Shown: positions 26,466-39,468, counted from the first letter of the stretch. The stretch: 64,000 nt of DNA from Lichenostomus cassidix (GCA_008360975.2 CM039211.1:23036943-23100942); one strand, 5' to 3'. Notes: generated from the letters alone by a model not told the origin. Program-made: numbers and translations.

Positions 26466-28280
26466 TGTGCTTTTTAAATGTCTGTACAGAGTAAAACATT
26501 GAAAAGTGTAGCAAAGCATGGTGGTTTCCACTGAGCAGAAAACCAGGATGCCATGAAGGCAATTTCTGGGTAGAAAAACAAGGAGTCTTTCCGTGCCCTC
26601 ATAGAACAGCATAGAGGTCCCACTCAGATCCTGCCTAAGTCAAGCTGAATTATCCTTTTGCAAGCTGGGTGTTTTCCCTTGTAGTCAGCAATGCCAATAA
26701 TGATGGTCCTTGGTAAGGAGAAATGTCAGCCCTTGGACTTTGATGTGGGTGATTTAGATTCAGCTGTCAGCAAACTCTTGAATTAGTCTGGGTAACTTTC
26801 CTATATAGGTTGTGAAGAGAATTAAGTAGAACTGTACACCTTTCTTTCCAGAATCTGAGATTCTCAAGCACTAGATTAAGTTACTGGTCAGTTTGGCCTT
26901 TTAGTGATCCTTCCTCTTAATGGGACACTGACAACGCCAGATTTGCCATTTGTCAAATACTTGAACTTTGTCATTCAGATCTGCATGTATACACATCAGT
27001 AACAGCTAGATCTCTTTGTCCTGGAAACCACTTTTTAGGGTGTCAGGAACCAGTTCTGGGAGTTTCACTTTAAACATCAGGATTCCAGCATTTTTCTTTT
27101 AAGGGCCTGGTCTGCAGTTCGTGGTCCCTAAAAACAATGAGCTCTGCTTTCAGCATATCTGGAGCTGGTCCAGATCTCTGCTGTTGTCCATGTGCAAACT
27201 GCTGCTCACCATTCCAGAAGAGAAGCCGATTCCCACGTTCATCCCACTTGCAAACTGCAAAACAGCTTGTTTTTTCTTCAAGTGGCTTTTTTTCAGTGAG
27301 TGACGTTTTGGTGGTACACTTGCATCCTTGTATTCTCAGAATTGTTCAAAGTTCGTGGTGATTCTGAAGTGGTGCTGTGATTATGAGTTTAATTTTATTT
27401 GCCTTTTAATACTGCTAAGAGGATTTTTTTTTCACCTGTGATGTAAGAAATGTTAAATGCTATCTGATGAAAATACATTTGTTATTTATAGGTAAATCCA
27501 ATTATTTAGTTAATTAATGGATCTTAAAAATAGCTATAAGAAATAGTCATTCATAAATTTGCAAACAACTGATTGCCATTTCCCTCCTGAAAAACATCCA
27601 TTGTGGTTGATTTGTGAGTATTCAGCTTTGTGAAAGGAAAGCTGGACCTGTTAGCATAGCTTTATCTTGCATGTCTCAGAGAACAGACAAATCAGTGCTT
27701 ATTGAGCCACCCTGTAATTGCATTAGTCTGTAAACTTCTGGTGGCCTGGTTTCCTCTCTTATTAAACGGAATGAGAAGGGTTGGAGACATGCTTGGATAG
27801 TTGCACTTGTAGATTAGACATTTCCTTTTTTGGAGGTCAGCTTTACTGGCTTGGCTTTTCTTCCTTAAAAATGAGACATGGTTATGGTCTGGTGTTATTT
27901 TTTGTTCTGCCAAAAAACTGTAATGCATTATGCAAAAATGTTCATTTGTTCTAAGCTAAGATTATTTATAGGTCAGAGTTCTCACATAATGAGTACTTCC
28001 AGCTTTAGGTCCTCATAAGGAATACAAATTCAGTTTTGAGATTAGCTGTTGTATTTCTTTTTCTAGTTACGATAACTAGTTTAGGTCCCTGCCTCATTTT
28101 GAATGTGTCAGTTTTGATAAATGATATTCACCTCACAAAACTGCTGTCTGTCACTTTGTGAGTTACAAAGTACATAAAAAGAAAAATAAACTACATTTTT
28201 ATCTTCCTCATAAAAGTTCTTTCTGAACACCGAGTTCTTGTTAACCTGTCAGTCATTAAGGCAAGCAACCAAACACGTTG

Positions 28281-28500
28281 GTCGGGGCAGGGAGCGGGGT
28301 AGGGGGCAGGCGGGGATTGCTGCGATGTTTTTGTTGTGTGAAAATCAGTTTGAGATTTTTCCCAGCATCCCGAGTTTCTAAGCTCCTGCGTTAAAACCAG
28401 AGAAGCCAATTGGGAGCAATAAATTTAGACAGGTGCTTAAGCTTTTTTTTAGGAGCCCTACGGCAAGGGGAAGGCGTTTTGGGCAAGGGGAAGGAGTTTT
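28281..28500 (+). promoter_or_regulatory. G-rich CpG-containing patch, candidate alternative promoter or G-quadruplex
   Basis: At 28284-28315 the + strand reads ggggcagggagcggggtagg and continues gggcaggcgggg. It has at least four G-runs of three or more with loops of 2-3 nt, and a GC-box-like gcgggg. About nine CpGs fall within 220 bases, well above the surrounding sequence. A donor-like cct|gtaagt lies downstream at 28707/28708. These traits fit an alternative first exon region for AKAP2, but no transcript start can be proven from sequence. Confidence 0.28.
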
Positions 28501-30147
28501 TAATGGGATGCTCCAGGCACTCGTGGCTGCTTCAGCTGAGAGCTGCCACTCCCCTAGCTGCTTCTCCTGGCCCTGTGGCTGCTCCCAAGAAAGTAAACAA
28601 TCAAGGTTTGCCCCAAATCTGCTGTATGACCAGAGAATCCTGTTCAGACCAGAGCTAGGCAAACACCAAACAAAAAGCTTATACTCCAAACCTCGGGCTT
28701 TCAGCCTGTAAGTAATTACAGTTCCAGTCCTTTTACAGTATGTATTCATAATGCAAACCAAATCTTGATGTTAACCCTTCCCAGCAAGCTAAAACCCTGT
28801 TTACTACCCAGTTGGTCAAAGCAGCAGCAGATAGCAATGAAAGTGAAGCTGATACATGGCCTAATGCTGTGATCCTGGAAAGGCAGATGGTGTCCTTGGA
28901 GTCCTTCATGGTTACACTGTTGCCCTTTTCCAAGCGTGTCTGTTCAGCTGTGGAAGGAAGAAGTATGAATACAAAGCCCCAGAAAAGGAGTGATTGCAGT
29001 GTGAATGTAATTTGTGGGGACAAAGGACAGCTGTTGTACGAAGTTTCTCACAAGCCCCACACTGTGTTTTACTGACAACCATCCTTGCCCTCCTTATAGA
29101 TTGTGTGCAGAAAGATTGTCTGTGGAGGAGGAGGTTTCAAAGTGGACAAATTTGTCAGAATTTCATGCTAGAGTAATAATCTTAGAACAGGAGGGTGAGT
29201 TGAGTGGTTTCCCCTGTTGGTGGCTACTTTTCCCATGGTAATGCTCCACAAGTTATTCACTGGGTGGTAATCTAGCTCTTCCTCCAAGAGTTTGAAGCTG
29301 CTCTACCTTTCCCCTAACCATGTTACAATTTTGTGTGAAATTTTGGGCCAGTTTATGCTATATGTTGCAGGAAGTGACATCTACACTGGAGGGAGTGGAG
29401 GTGTTGTTGCAGAAACATTCACCACTAGCTCCTGGGTAAAATCTCAGAGCCTTTATGGCAGCTTGGGTGCAGTGTCATACTAAGGCATTGATGCCCTGGC
29501 ATCTAATTCACAAGTTTGTCTCGTTGCCATGAGTCAAATATTTGACATTCTGCTTAATGCTTGTTACTTTTCCAGGCATTTTCCCAGTTCTAGGTTGTCC
29601 CAGTTTGATGACTGCCTTAATAGGCAATATTGGTGGCTGAACCTCCACAGTTTTGTAAAACGTACTGGGAGGGTGGTCTGCTACTGAAAATATTCTTTTC
29701 AGTACTGATTGAGAATTCTCTGTGAAATTAAAGTGATTTCCTTTGTTGTGAAACACATGGGTGCCTACAGTGTGGTTAGAGGTATTTGTATGATGGGACT
29801 AGAGATATGTAAGGCATTGTTCTGCCCATCATCCCTATAAACAGCAAAAAAATGACTGAAGGGCTTTATGGATTTCTTCTTGTGCCTGCACTTTCCAGAC
29901 TGCATCCTCTAATAAACAAAATTTAGAGAGCAGTGCCATCCCATGTTTCTATAGCTGCCTCTGTGCAGTCTATTTTTCTTACAAGAATATAGGTTGGGAA
30001 GACACTTCAAACTTTTCCTTGGCTTAGAAATTGCCATGAGACAGCATATCTTATTATGTGCATAGATGCAAGAGACGAAGCTCAGTATAAAGTCATCCTC
30101 TGGCCCCACAGAGTGGAAATTGCTCCCTATTTCCCTCTAGATATGTT

Positions 30148-30302
30148 CATATAGATAGATATAGATAGATAAAGATGTATAGATATAGATTAAATATAGA
30201 TTTATAGATATATAGATATATAGATATATAGATATATAGATATATAGATATATAGATAGATATATAGATATATAGATATAGACATAGATATAGATATATA
30301 CA
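30148..30302. repeat. ATAG / TATAGA microsatellite, about 155 bp
   Basis: Imperfect (atag)n passes into near-perfect (gatata)n hexamer repeats and ends at the switch to catgtgtg. Open frames across it translate to Tyr/Ile repeats and are artefacts. It is expected to be length-polymorphic. Confidence 0.95.
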
Positions 30303-31550
30303 TGTGTGACAGTAAGAGGAAGGGATAAGCTCATTCTCCATGCAGGTGTGATTACTGCAATTCCCAAGTGTATGCTGCAGCAAAGAGCTTCTCACTACTC
30401 CTACAGACAGCTGTACACCAGGGACACAGGCTAGAACAACATTTGCAATTACTTTCCAAAACTCTGCATTCTTGTCATTGTTAGAGCCCTAATTTGCTGA
30501 GCAGTTGATTTGAGCCCAGGAAATCATTATGGTCTTATTGTTGCTATTGTTGCAATAGGAGAAGGGAATTAAAAACAAATGCCTCAGTGCTGATGTTTGA
30601 CTGGAGAGAGAGACTGATATGCAAACCCAGATTGTAGCTGAATGCTTGGAAAAGGCCAAGCAGGAGGACTGCTGGGCAGTTGATGATCTGTGTTCAGAAC
30701 TGTGTTCCAAGTGGGATCCATACAAGGAGCCTCATTGGAGACCAGCTTGGGCAGAGACTGGGTGAATGGGTTCAAACCACAGGGATGTTGCTATTACAAG
30801 GTGCTGCATGGAAGGAGCGTGGCTTGATGCACTTAGCATGAATTTTTTTATCAAGATGCAAGTAGGTGGTGGATAGAAGAAGAGGAGCAGCTGGCACTGA
30901 AGAGAAAGCTTGAAGAAAACCAATGATCAATAGAGGGAGGAGAAAACATTCTGGAAAAAATACTCAGAAAAGAGAAAATTTAGACACACAAGTTAACATG
31001 GGTAATCATAATTGCAAGTTCTCCAGTCTCCAAGAGGCAGCAGCTCCTGTTTGTCCCTCAGCAGTGATGGAGCGAAGAAGGCTGCTGGCAGGTTCCACCA
31101 CGGGGCATCTGTGATACTCAGGACTGGCCAAGAGGAAGTTCCTCTTAAGCGACAGAATGACAGGAGGCCTCCTGTCATGATTGTTGTCTCAGGGTCTGGT
31201 GCGTAGTTGGCAAGAGGTGAACCTCTTCATTAGAAATGTAACTTGAAGATGCTTACAGCAGTGCACCCAGTGCTCATGCCCCACACAGATGGGGCAGAAC
31301 ACTTGGAGGGTAGGCTCCAGCAGCCAGGGAGCCGCTGGATCTCTTCTCATCTGCTGCTTCCAGCAGTGCAGACTGCTGCATTTGCTGTCTTGCAAGCAGA
31401 GGTAACGAGCATTAGCAATATGTGGAAAGCTTCAAAGTGAACATCGTGTGTTCACAGTGTATGTTCACAGCGTGTTTACAACTGCTGCAATGTCTTTTTG
31501 TCTAGGCAAAAAATGTAGGCAAGTCTTAGTGTGAAGGAAGATCAAATCTG

Positions 31551-31585
31551 AAAAAAAAAAAAAAAAAAAGAAAAAAACCCAAAAA
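31551..31585 (+). repeat. Poly(A)-rich run
   Basis: Nineteen A residues are followed by g, seven A, ccc and five A. It could be an old retroposed poly(A) tail, but no parent element was recognised upstream. Confidence 0.9.
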
Positions 31586-34500
31586 GCAGATAAACTGTTG
31601 CCCCATCTAATTCTGAGATTAGTAAACTTCCAACCAATAGCGCAGTATTTGTATAGGAGGATTTGAGGTCTGTCAGTGCTTAATAGTTTGCACTGTCTGG
31701 GCCTAATTCATATGCTGAGTCTCTAATGATAAGAAACTGACAAATATGGCAACACTGCCCAGTAGGGTATCAGCAACAGTCCTAAAAGCTCTCTATTTCA
31801 CACAAAAATACAGATTTACAGAGAGCTCTTCATCATCAGTTCTTAAATGAGGAGAAATAAATTTGCAAGAGGATAATTCTTGAAAAATTAAAATCATGTC
31901 ATTAAGAAATCATGTAATGTTCTTTTCAATAAAATTAGACTCTTCCACGTATTCTATGAATTAATCAATTATCACGCAAGTAAAAGTTATCTGTAGCCCT
32001 CTCTTTAACAAGGTTTTGGTATTACACATCTTTTATTCAAATTGATATTTCCTTTAAAGTATGCTTGAGTTTCACAGTCAGACAGACTTCAAGATAAAGT
32101 GTTTGCAAACCTTTATGCACATGTGTTGACTTTCAGAGTGCCTTACCTTTTCTTCTGTGCATGTGACACTGAGCATCTGCCTTGTCCTGGGACAAGTTGT
32201 ACTGCTTAGAAATGTCTTGTATTTGTGACAGTTTTCTGCCTCACTATGGTAAATCTCCTTCAGCATTCTCCTTCACCTCCCCCTCCAGAGTGAGAAAGAC
32301 AGTTCAATTGTTTCCAACCCAGCATTTTTTTAAATAAGAAAATATTATTGCATCAGGAGGAGTATGCTTATAGTGGAACATGGTGCTTGCTTCAGTGCAT
32401 TTTCTGTCAGCAAGCTCATTCCTGTTCTGTTTAATTTTATAGTTGAATCTTGTGTCTCAGAAAGCAGTGAAATTTCAGGAGGATCCTGAACTTCAGGGGA
32501 ATTCATGTTGTTGTATCACATTTAATTTGCTTAGAGAGATATTAATTATTTGCACTGTCTAAGTGCTTGAAGAATGAGCTAAGTTTTAATGCTGAATTTA
32601 TGTAGAATGTTATGCTGCAATGGTAGCTACACTTCTTTGCACACTGCCATCAATTCAGTGAAGCTTAGTTTTAAAGCAGGGCGCATTAGAGGACATTTAT
32701 AATGAATTGGAAGACAAGCCAGTGCCTTGACACAAGCTTATCTGTAAGACACTAATGGAAAAATATAAGTCATTGCCTCTAAATGGTAGAAGCTTGCTGT
32801 GATCAGGGAATGCCTGTTTATATTTCTTTTGTAGTTAAAATGCCTCAACATTTCCTGGAATGTTGCTGCTCATTTGGTTAAGGATCTCAGTTCTTGTATT
32901 TTTTTGTGTGGAGTCTTGCTGGATGGCATCATCCTGTGTTAATTAAGTCTAAGACTTAAGCTGTGACCAGTAGACATTTTTCTTGTGTTTGCTTTTCCCA
33001 CACCTTTCTGGACTCGTAGGAAAGCAAGAATATGGATTTGCTGAAGGTTTTTATGAAATTAACTTAAGCTGTGTTTTTAGACGAGAAATGGCCTGCCTGC
33101 ACCTCCTAAGCTGTGTTCAGTAGTTCTTCAAGGAAAATGCAATTATTTGAATCCTGGGCTCTTGTGAAGTTTAGCCTCAGAAGTTGCTGTCTGTCACAGG
33201 AGAATCTTAACAGAAGTTGGCCAGTCAGCACTGTTGTGGCTCTGTGCAGAATTCCCTCTGAATCTGATTCACTCTGCTGGTGCTGGGTGATGGTGAAGGG
33301 CAGGAGGTCCAGGGTTTGGGATGAGAGGAGGAAATCAGGGGAAAAGAGGCTGGAGGGTCTTTTCCCTGACATAAAGTAATTTTATTGCTGCTACTGTTGT
33401 TGTTCCATAAAGAGAGCTACCCTATTAAGAAAAAAATAGCTGCCCTACTAATGAAGCAAATTGTTATAAAAGAAAGTTGGGTGTGTTTTGACCAATTTGC
33501 CAGTATTCAGTGTAGAAGTAATAACAGCTGAGTGAGTACAGCAAAAGAAGCCTTAAATGCAACTTAAAATACACACATCTTTTCTAAGCTTGGGGACTGT
33601 TTGACATTTTGTAGTGTTAATCTTGGTCTGTAATAGACTGGTCATATTCAATTTATGTTGATAAGCTGTCCTGTGCCTCTTACTGGTCCCCTTTAGGTAG
33701 ATGGCAGATAGCACTGGGTGCTGTTATTGCAAACAAGTATTTCTTTTTCTAGACTGTTGAGATCTCTCCTTACTAATCTTCTATGCATGTGTTAAGTTAA
33801 AGTTCAAAGCTACAGCAACTCTCCATCTGGAAGAACACCATAGGGTTATGCTTTGATGAACTTACTGTAAATCTGTTTCATTTAATGTATTCAACAGAGG
33901 GTAATGAGAGGCTCTCCTGATATTAACAGCTTTCTTCTGACGTCCGAAATAAATTGCAATCAGCCTGTAGGATTTTCACTCTCTCTTCAAGCCTCTAGTT
34001 CCCCTGAAATTCTGTACGTTTTCTGTAAACTTGGGAAGAAGTTTGACTCCACTAAAAAAATAATGTTTCCCGTAATCGTAAACATTCCTCTCTGTTTTGC
34101 CAGTGCAGGATGTGTAACTTTGCAAGATGGCACCAGAGTTAAAAAGCTCCAAATTTCATCTGAATTAATATAAATTACAAGCATAAATTCCAGCTTGCAA
34201 GACTGGGAGTCTGGGAGTTACCTAAACATTTGTTCTGTTTTAAAACAAACATTTTTCTATCAGCTTTTTCAGAATTCCTGAGGGTCTTTGATTCCAGCCA
34301 CCTTATCTAAACAAATCAAAACAAACACTGTGCACAGGTTCCTTGCTACCACAATAAATTGCTTGTTTTAACTGGGGTGGTTGTGGACTGGTTTGTTTTT
34401 GGGTTTTTTCCTTGTCTTTTGTGTTTGCCTGAGAAACAGCTTCAGCATGTAGGATGACAGGTCATCTCAAATGCCAACAACATTTAAAATCATTCCAGAG

Positions 34501-35051
34501 GAAGCTTCTTCAAATTTCCTTGTGTTTAGGGAGGGGCAAGAGCCTGCACAGGACCATTCCCATCGGGCAGCTGATGGAGGACTGCTCTGTTGCTGCTTTG
34601 GTGTCCCTGCACACCTCACACACGGAGCATGAAGCAGCTAAAGATGGCTTGCAGCAGGGCAGAGTGGCTTCCTATTCCTACTGTGACTGCAGGTCAGGCT
34701 GGCTTGGGTTGTCTCACCTTGGAGACTAAGGACACTCCTCTGCTTGCATACCCCTCCAGTGAGAGATGCTTAAGTAAGCTTTAGACTTTTAAACCTCGGA
34801 AGAGTGGAAGTGAAGGGTTTACTGTGAAGTGACTGTAGTACATGGCCACAGGAATCACGCTGGGTGGTTACAGTGGTTGCATGTGATGTCACAGGTTGTG
34901 GAGTTCTCACCCACCTCAGTACCCACAGCAAAAGTGTGTGGGTAAAACAGACAGTGCTTTTGAGAGGTACTGAAAAAGTGGAGAAAAGACGAGAGGAAGT
35001 CCTTCTCCTTCTAAGTAGCTTGCAACAAACCTAAGTAATTTTTCATTTCAG

Positions 35052-35076
35052 ATTCCTTGTTTGCATGCAAGAGCAG
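35052..35076 (+). other. Microexon-like motif (25 nt between strong splice signals)
   Basis: An acceptor-like tract, agtaatttttcatttcag, ends at 35051. Twenty-five bases later there is a near-consensus donor, gcag|gtaagg (35076/35077). It sits in the long intron before the large AKAP2 exon. Its length is not a multiple of three, so inclusion would shift a coding frame. Chance occurrence is likely without RNA evidence. Confidence 0.15.
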
Positions 35077-38000
35077 GTAAGGAGATGAATAGCTCCTTAA
35101 ATATTAACTGTCAGTAAATGAGTAAAAGAAGAGGGATGCTGTGTGACCTTTCTCACTTGTTTTCCCAGCCCTCATCTTCTCATGACATGTAGCATTCTCA
35201 GCTGATTGGCATTTATAGCTCCATCCCTGGTAAATTTGGCAAGGTATTTTATTTTTGTTGTGCTGTGAGTAATATATGCCATGTGCCACTTTGTTTCTGA
35301 ATGGAGAATGCCCTGAAAGCCCCAGTTTTCAGAGCAGTCAAGTGTGAACACATCTTTTAAGGAGTTTTACCTGTTCAGCGTGGAAATACGAATGAAGACC
35401 AGTTTTAGTGTTGGAAATAAATTTCACTCCAAATGGCATCAAAAGAGGGCTTCCAGGCATTCTTTGGGTTGGGTTGAACACAAACTCTTCATTTTCGCCA
35501 GGGTTAAAGGTTTCCTACTTACGTTACCTAAGCCAGCTGCCAGCGTGAGCAGACATTCATTTATGCTCAAGTACACACTGGAGTATTTTTTTTTCCAAAG
35601 AAGCTGTAGTGTTTTTCTGTCATAAGAAGACACAGCCCTGACAGCATCAAAACCTGGCACTGGATCCATTCCCCTGTGAAAGTGGGCTGCAAAAAGCAAC
35701 TGCATTGCACCTCCTCACTGCAAATCATCCGTAAAATGCAAAGTGCTAGTGAAATTTAAGAGCCCTCTGCTCCCCCATCAAGGTTTAATGTGACAATTTC
35801 CTATTGGACTTTATTTTTGTGGCCATCCTTGGGTAATTCATGCTGAGCAGTTATTCTCCTGCTGCTACAGCAGCAGTCAAGACTTTGTATGAAACGTGGG
35901 TTTCAGGTGGGGAGTCCTCTCTGGAAAGGAGAGGTTCGAGATGTGAGCAAGCTGTCCACACTGCCTGCCTGAGAAACTGGTTTTATTTCTGTCTCATACT
36001 GGTTGGCTTTTTAAGAAGAACAGCAGGTCTGGTTACAGCACCAGGGGAAATTAAACTGACAGAGCCAATTTGTACTCATAAAACAAATAAAAGTGGCCTT
36101 TGGGTTTAAAGCGTGTGATTTCTTTGGAAGGAGGAGGAAGAACAATTAAGATTGCTCACCAGATTAAATTCTTTGTAATTGCTTGTTTTCAAATAGCCCC
36201 TTAAACATGAGGAAATATCCAAGAAAACTATTTATTTTTAAAAAGTATTTGTTGCAAAAATTAATTCTGTCAAACTGCCTTCTCTGGCTATAGTGAGCCA
36301 TCTCTGCCAAAAATTGAAAATTAGCTTGTGAGCAGGCATGATGGGACTGGCATCAGGGGTGGATGGGCACCTGCTCAGAGAACTTTCTTCCCTCTCCTGA
36401 AATGTGCTCCCTGCATCTCTTCATCCTAGTGGGGCCATGCAGAGACATCAGAAATGTTATACCTGGAGGTAAGGCTGGAGAATGGAGCAATTCATATAAA
36501 AGTGAAAAAGTATCAAACCAGCCAGTGACAGGCTGGATTAAAAGCCTTACTGTATGTCCTGTATCTTTGCTGTTTTACTCAGGTTTCTTGCACAGGATGC
36601 CCTCTGATGTTCACCACCCGTATTTAATCCTCTAGTGGTTTGGTAAGGGTAGATTTGTAGTGGAGGTAAGGAAAATGAGAAGGACATCTCTAAAATGTTC
36701 AGTTAACTGTAGCAGCTGCATGCTTTAAGCACCAGTTTAACTTCAAGCACCCAGCCTTCTGGGGCACTGTTCATTTTACAGTCCCAGGCAGAGATGTCTG
36801 TGGAGATTATAGTCTGAAGGATTATAATGAGCAGAAATGGTGACTCTGGTCCCATCAGACCTTCCCTCACATGCAGGCAAGTTTGCTGTCATACAGAGCA
36901 GAGGGATGACACTTCCTGTAGTGAGGTATGTGTCATGAAAATACTGTTGATACAGAAGGAGGTAAGGGAAGAGTTTTGATACTTGTTTTTTCTTCTGTTA
37001 TGGCACATCTTGAATTTAATAGTCATGCATGGGTGCTAGTCTGACAGACTCAGAAAGTCAGGCAGGGTATTTACTTCCTGAACAGGAAAGGGATGCACAA
37101 GAGGATTTGTTTGGTTTATGTTAAGCTTGTGTATACTTTCCATAAAGAGGAATCCTCTTTTTTCCCTCCTTTTCTTCCCCCTGCTCCACCTTTTTTCCCC
37201 CTTTTCCAACATGTTAAAAGAGCAGAATTAGCCCTTTATAACAGGTTGTAACAATGACCCTGTGGTTCCAAGTGGTGCAGTTACCTCCAGTGTGGGAAGG
37301 TGTTTGGGCTCATAGGGAAACATCTATGTCCTGAGGTAGCTGAAAGGGTTTGTGAATGCTCTTGTTTTGTTACTGCCTGATCAGGAGATATAACACTGCA
37401 AATTACTGTTTCTGCCACATTTTAAATGAAGTTGTGTTGAACCAAAACTGTGATTTGAAACCAGCAGCTAAAGTCTGGGATGGCCTCTCCCAGAAACACT
37501 CACAGCATAGACTGTGCCCTGCATTCAGTGCCTCAGCATGTATTGTGAAGGTTCACAGAGGAGGGCTGCTTCAGATTAAAGAAGTCTCCCAAAGTGAAGA
37601 TCCTGGCAGAGAACATGGTGCCACCTATGTATTTTCTTTGGCTGGTTGAGCTCTTGCTAACACATCTCATCTGCCTCTACAGGTGGCCTCTTGGCAGGGA
37701 CAGAGCAGTCTTGTGGCCCGTCAGCACCAGTATTCCGTATGACCTGCCATTCTGAGAGACAAGTTTTGGAAAAAAATACAAGTTGGCTGCTTACACTAAT
37801 GTTTCATATACACAGATTTAGCCATTAAACCCAGGATCCTTGGATTTAATATGCATTCATGCTGCAAATTTGGAAAATTAAATTTACTTCAAGTTGATGG
37901 TGATGGTGAGTCTGAATTCCTGAGGGAAGAAGGTTGTTGGTTTATCCAAGGCCAGGTATAGCAGAAAAGGGTTTAACAGAGTATATTTGCCTTTGCTAGT

Positions 38001-38104
38001 AAGCTACACTGCTATACTGAACATATCATTACCATCAGCCCATTCATTCTTGCAACATAGTAATGTATTTTCCAAAACTAGAGGGTATGAGAAACAGGTC
38101 ATTT

Positions 38105-38210
38105 AACAAAAAAAACCCCAAAAAACCAAAAACAACAACAAAAAATACAAAAACAAAACAAAACAAACAAAAAAAACCCCACCAAACAAAAACAAACAAA
38201 CAAACAAAAA
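38105..38210 (+). repeat. A/C-only low-complexity tract
   Basis: About 105 bases are almost entirely A and C (runs such as aaccccaaaaaaccaaaaac and aaacaaacaaacaaa), with one T. It resembles A-rich tails or aaac microsatellites. Confidence 0.92.
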
Positions 38211-39300
38211 TTTTTAAATTATATAGTGCAACTCTTTAGGGTTCAGTGAAAACGGAGCATTTGCATGTCAAGTGGACAACTCCCCGGCATCTATCTCAAA
38301 CAAGGGTCTGGAGCTCCACCTCCTGCACACCTGGGTGGTGCTGCAGTTACAGCTCTGTCCTGCGGTGACCTCCGGAGCTTGTGGGGCTTTAGACAGCTGG
38401 TGTCAGGGAGAGTATGGAAGGTAAATATCTTGTGACCTTCCGCTCCTTCGGTGACCACAGGTGAGGCAAGGTTACCTCAACTTCGTATTTAATCAATCAA
38501 ATTGCATTTTATATCAGTTTGCACTTGAATAGAGTATTTTATTTCTCTGTGGGACACTTATCCCTCTTCACAGTGTAAAATTCTGGGATGATCCAATGGA
38601 ATAAAATAGCTAATACTGTAAAATCTGCCACTGTGTATTAAAATATCTACCCCTCTACTGTGCAGACAGTATGGGAGGTGTTATGTGAAGTCACACAGTA
38701 TTTCCTGTCACTTTAGGCTCACCAAAGTCACTCTTAGGTTAGGACAGGGATGTTGAGTGCCTTTTTTTTGTTCTGGTGAGAACCTTATTTACATTCTCTT
38801 TTCATAGATTAATTCAACAGGTGACAAAGAGTTTCTTACCTACTATATGAAAACTGCAGGGGCTGGCTTGCTTCATTTAATGTGGCTCAAGCAGGTTGTA
38901 GAGCATCTGGTGAAGTGAGCTACCACTGCCTTCAAGGGTTCTCCTGTCAAAAATGTCAATTTTCATCATTGCTGGTGAAGAATGGCCATGCCTTTCCTTT
39001 ACTGATGCCTAGTAGTAGTAAGAAAGCAAGTAAATATCTTATGTAATCCCTCAGGTGAGTAAAATTTGCTCAAGCTATGTCATCTCCTAGCATCATGTGT
39101 GACCCTATATTCATTTTAACCCAAAGTCCAGAGGGCCTTTGCAGGGGATGTCTGGTCAGCATAGCTCATGTTTTTAGCTTAAACTATCAAGCGTCCAGGA
39201 AACTTAATCCAGGGGTACTCAAATGTCACTAGCCCACAGCAGCAGTAATGAACAGGTACTGTGCTTTAGAAAACGTGCTGCTTTTTTCTCTTCTAAAATT
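38211..39300. other. Non-coding stretch between low-complexity tracts
   Basis: It includes a modest CpG-containing patch at about 38265-38490 (seven CpGs) with two donor-like sites, gaag|gtaaat and cacag|gtgagg. The ATG at 38414 opens only 16 codons, and splicing its frame to 51604 meets a stop within 13 codons. No exon is claimed. Confidence 0.5.
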
Positions 39301-39468
39301 TGGGTGGTTTTGTTGTTGGTTTTTTGGGTTGGTTTTTTTTGTTTTTTTGTTTTTTGGGGTTTTTTGTTTGTTTTGTTTGTTTTCTTGGTTGGGTTGTTGC
39401 TGTGGTTTTTTGTTTGGTTGGGTTGGGATTTCTTTTGTTTGTTTGTGTTTGGGTTTTTTTTTTTTTTG
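39301..39468 (+). repeat. T/G-rich low-complexity tract, about 168 bp
   Basis: The tract is built almost only from T and G (ttttttgggttggttttttt-like units) with two short C-containing breaks, ending in a run of T. Hydrophobic Phe/Trp/Gly open frames across it are translation artefacts of composition. Confidence 0.93.

Larger units (their letters stand above)
20331..28280. other. Non-coding stretch, probable intron
   Basis: No exon was recognised. There is a G/T-only run at 23909-23945, a three-fold atgtg pentamer near 23268-23286 and a very weak MIR-like match near 26730-26830. Two stretches that look like conserved elements are listed separately. Confidence 0.55.
28501..38104. other. Non-coding stretch, probable intron
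   Basis: No coding exon was recognised. It includes the TATAGA microsatellite, a poly(A) run and a microexon-like motif near 35.05 kb, all listed separately. No retrotransposon end with target-site duplications was found by eye. Confidence 0.55.

Noticed and set aside
26730..26830. Possible sense MIR fragment
   Set aside because: A few blocks resemble the MIR core and tail, but matches are too scattered to call by eye.
29985..30020. ggttgggaagacacttcaaa considered as a minus-strand CR1 end
   Set aside because: Only a weak partial resemblance to the CR1 reverse complement, with no continuation into the rest of the terminal consensus.
30148..30302. CRISPR-like regular repeat
   Set aside because: The units are 4-6 nt with no spacers, in a vertebrate genome. 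It is a microsatellite.
30755..30785. gggttcaaacc resembling a tRNA B box
   Set aside because: The flanks cannot form the T-stem and no A box or acceptor stem is present at the right distance.
38414..38461. Short ATG frame ending at a good donor (cacag|gtgagg), considered as an alternative first exon
   Set aside because: Its phase does not fit the acceptor at 51604; the joined frame stops within 13 codons. It could only be non-coding, with no supporting evidence.
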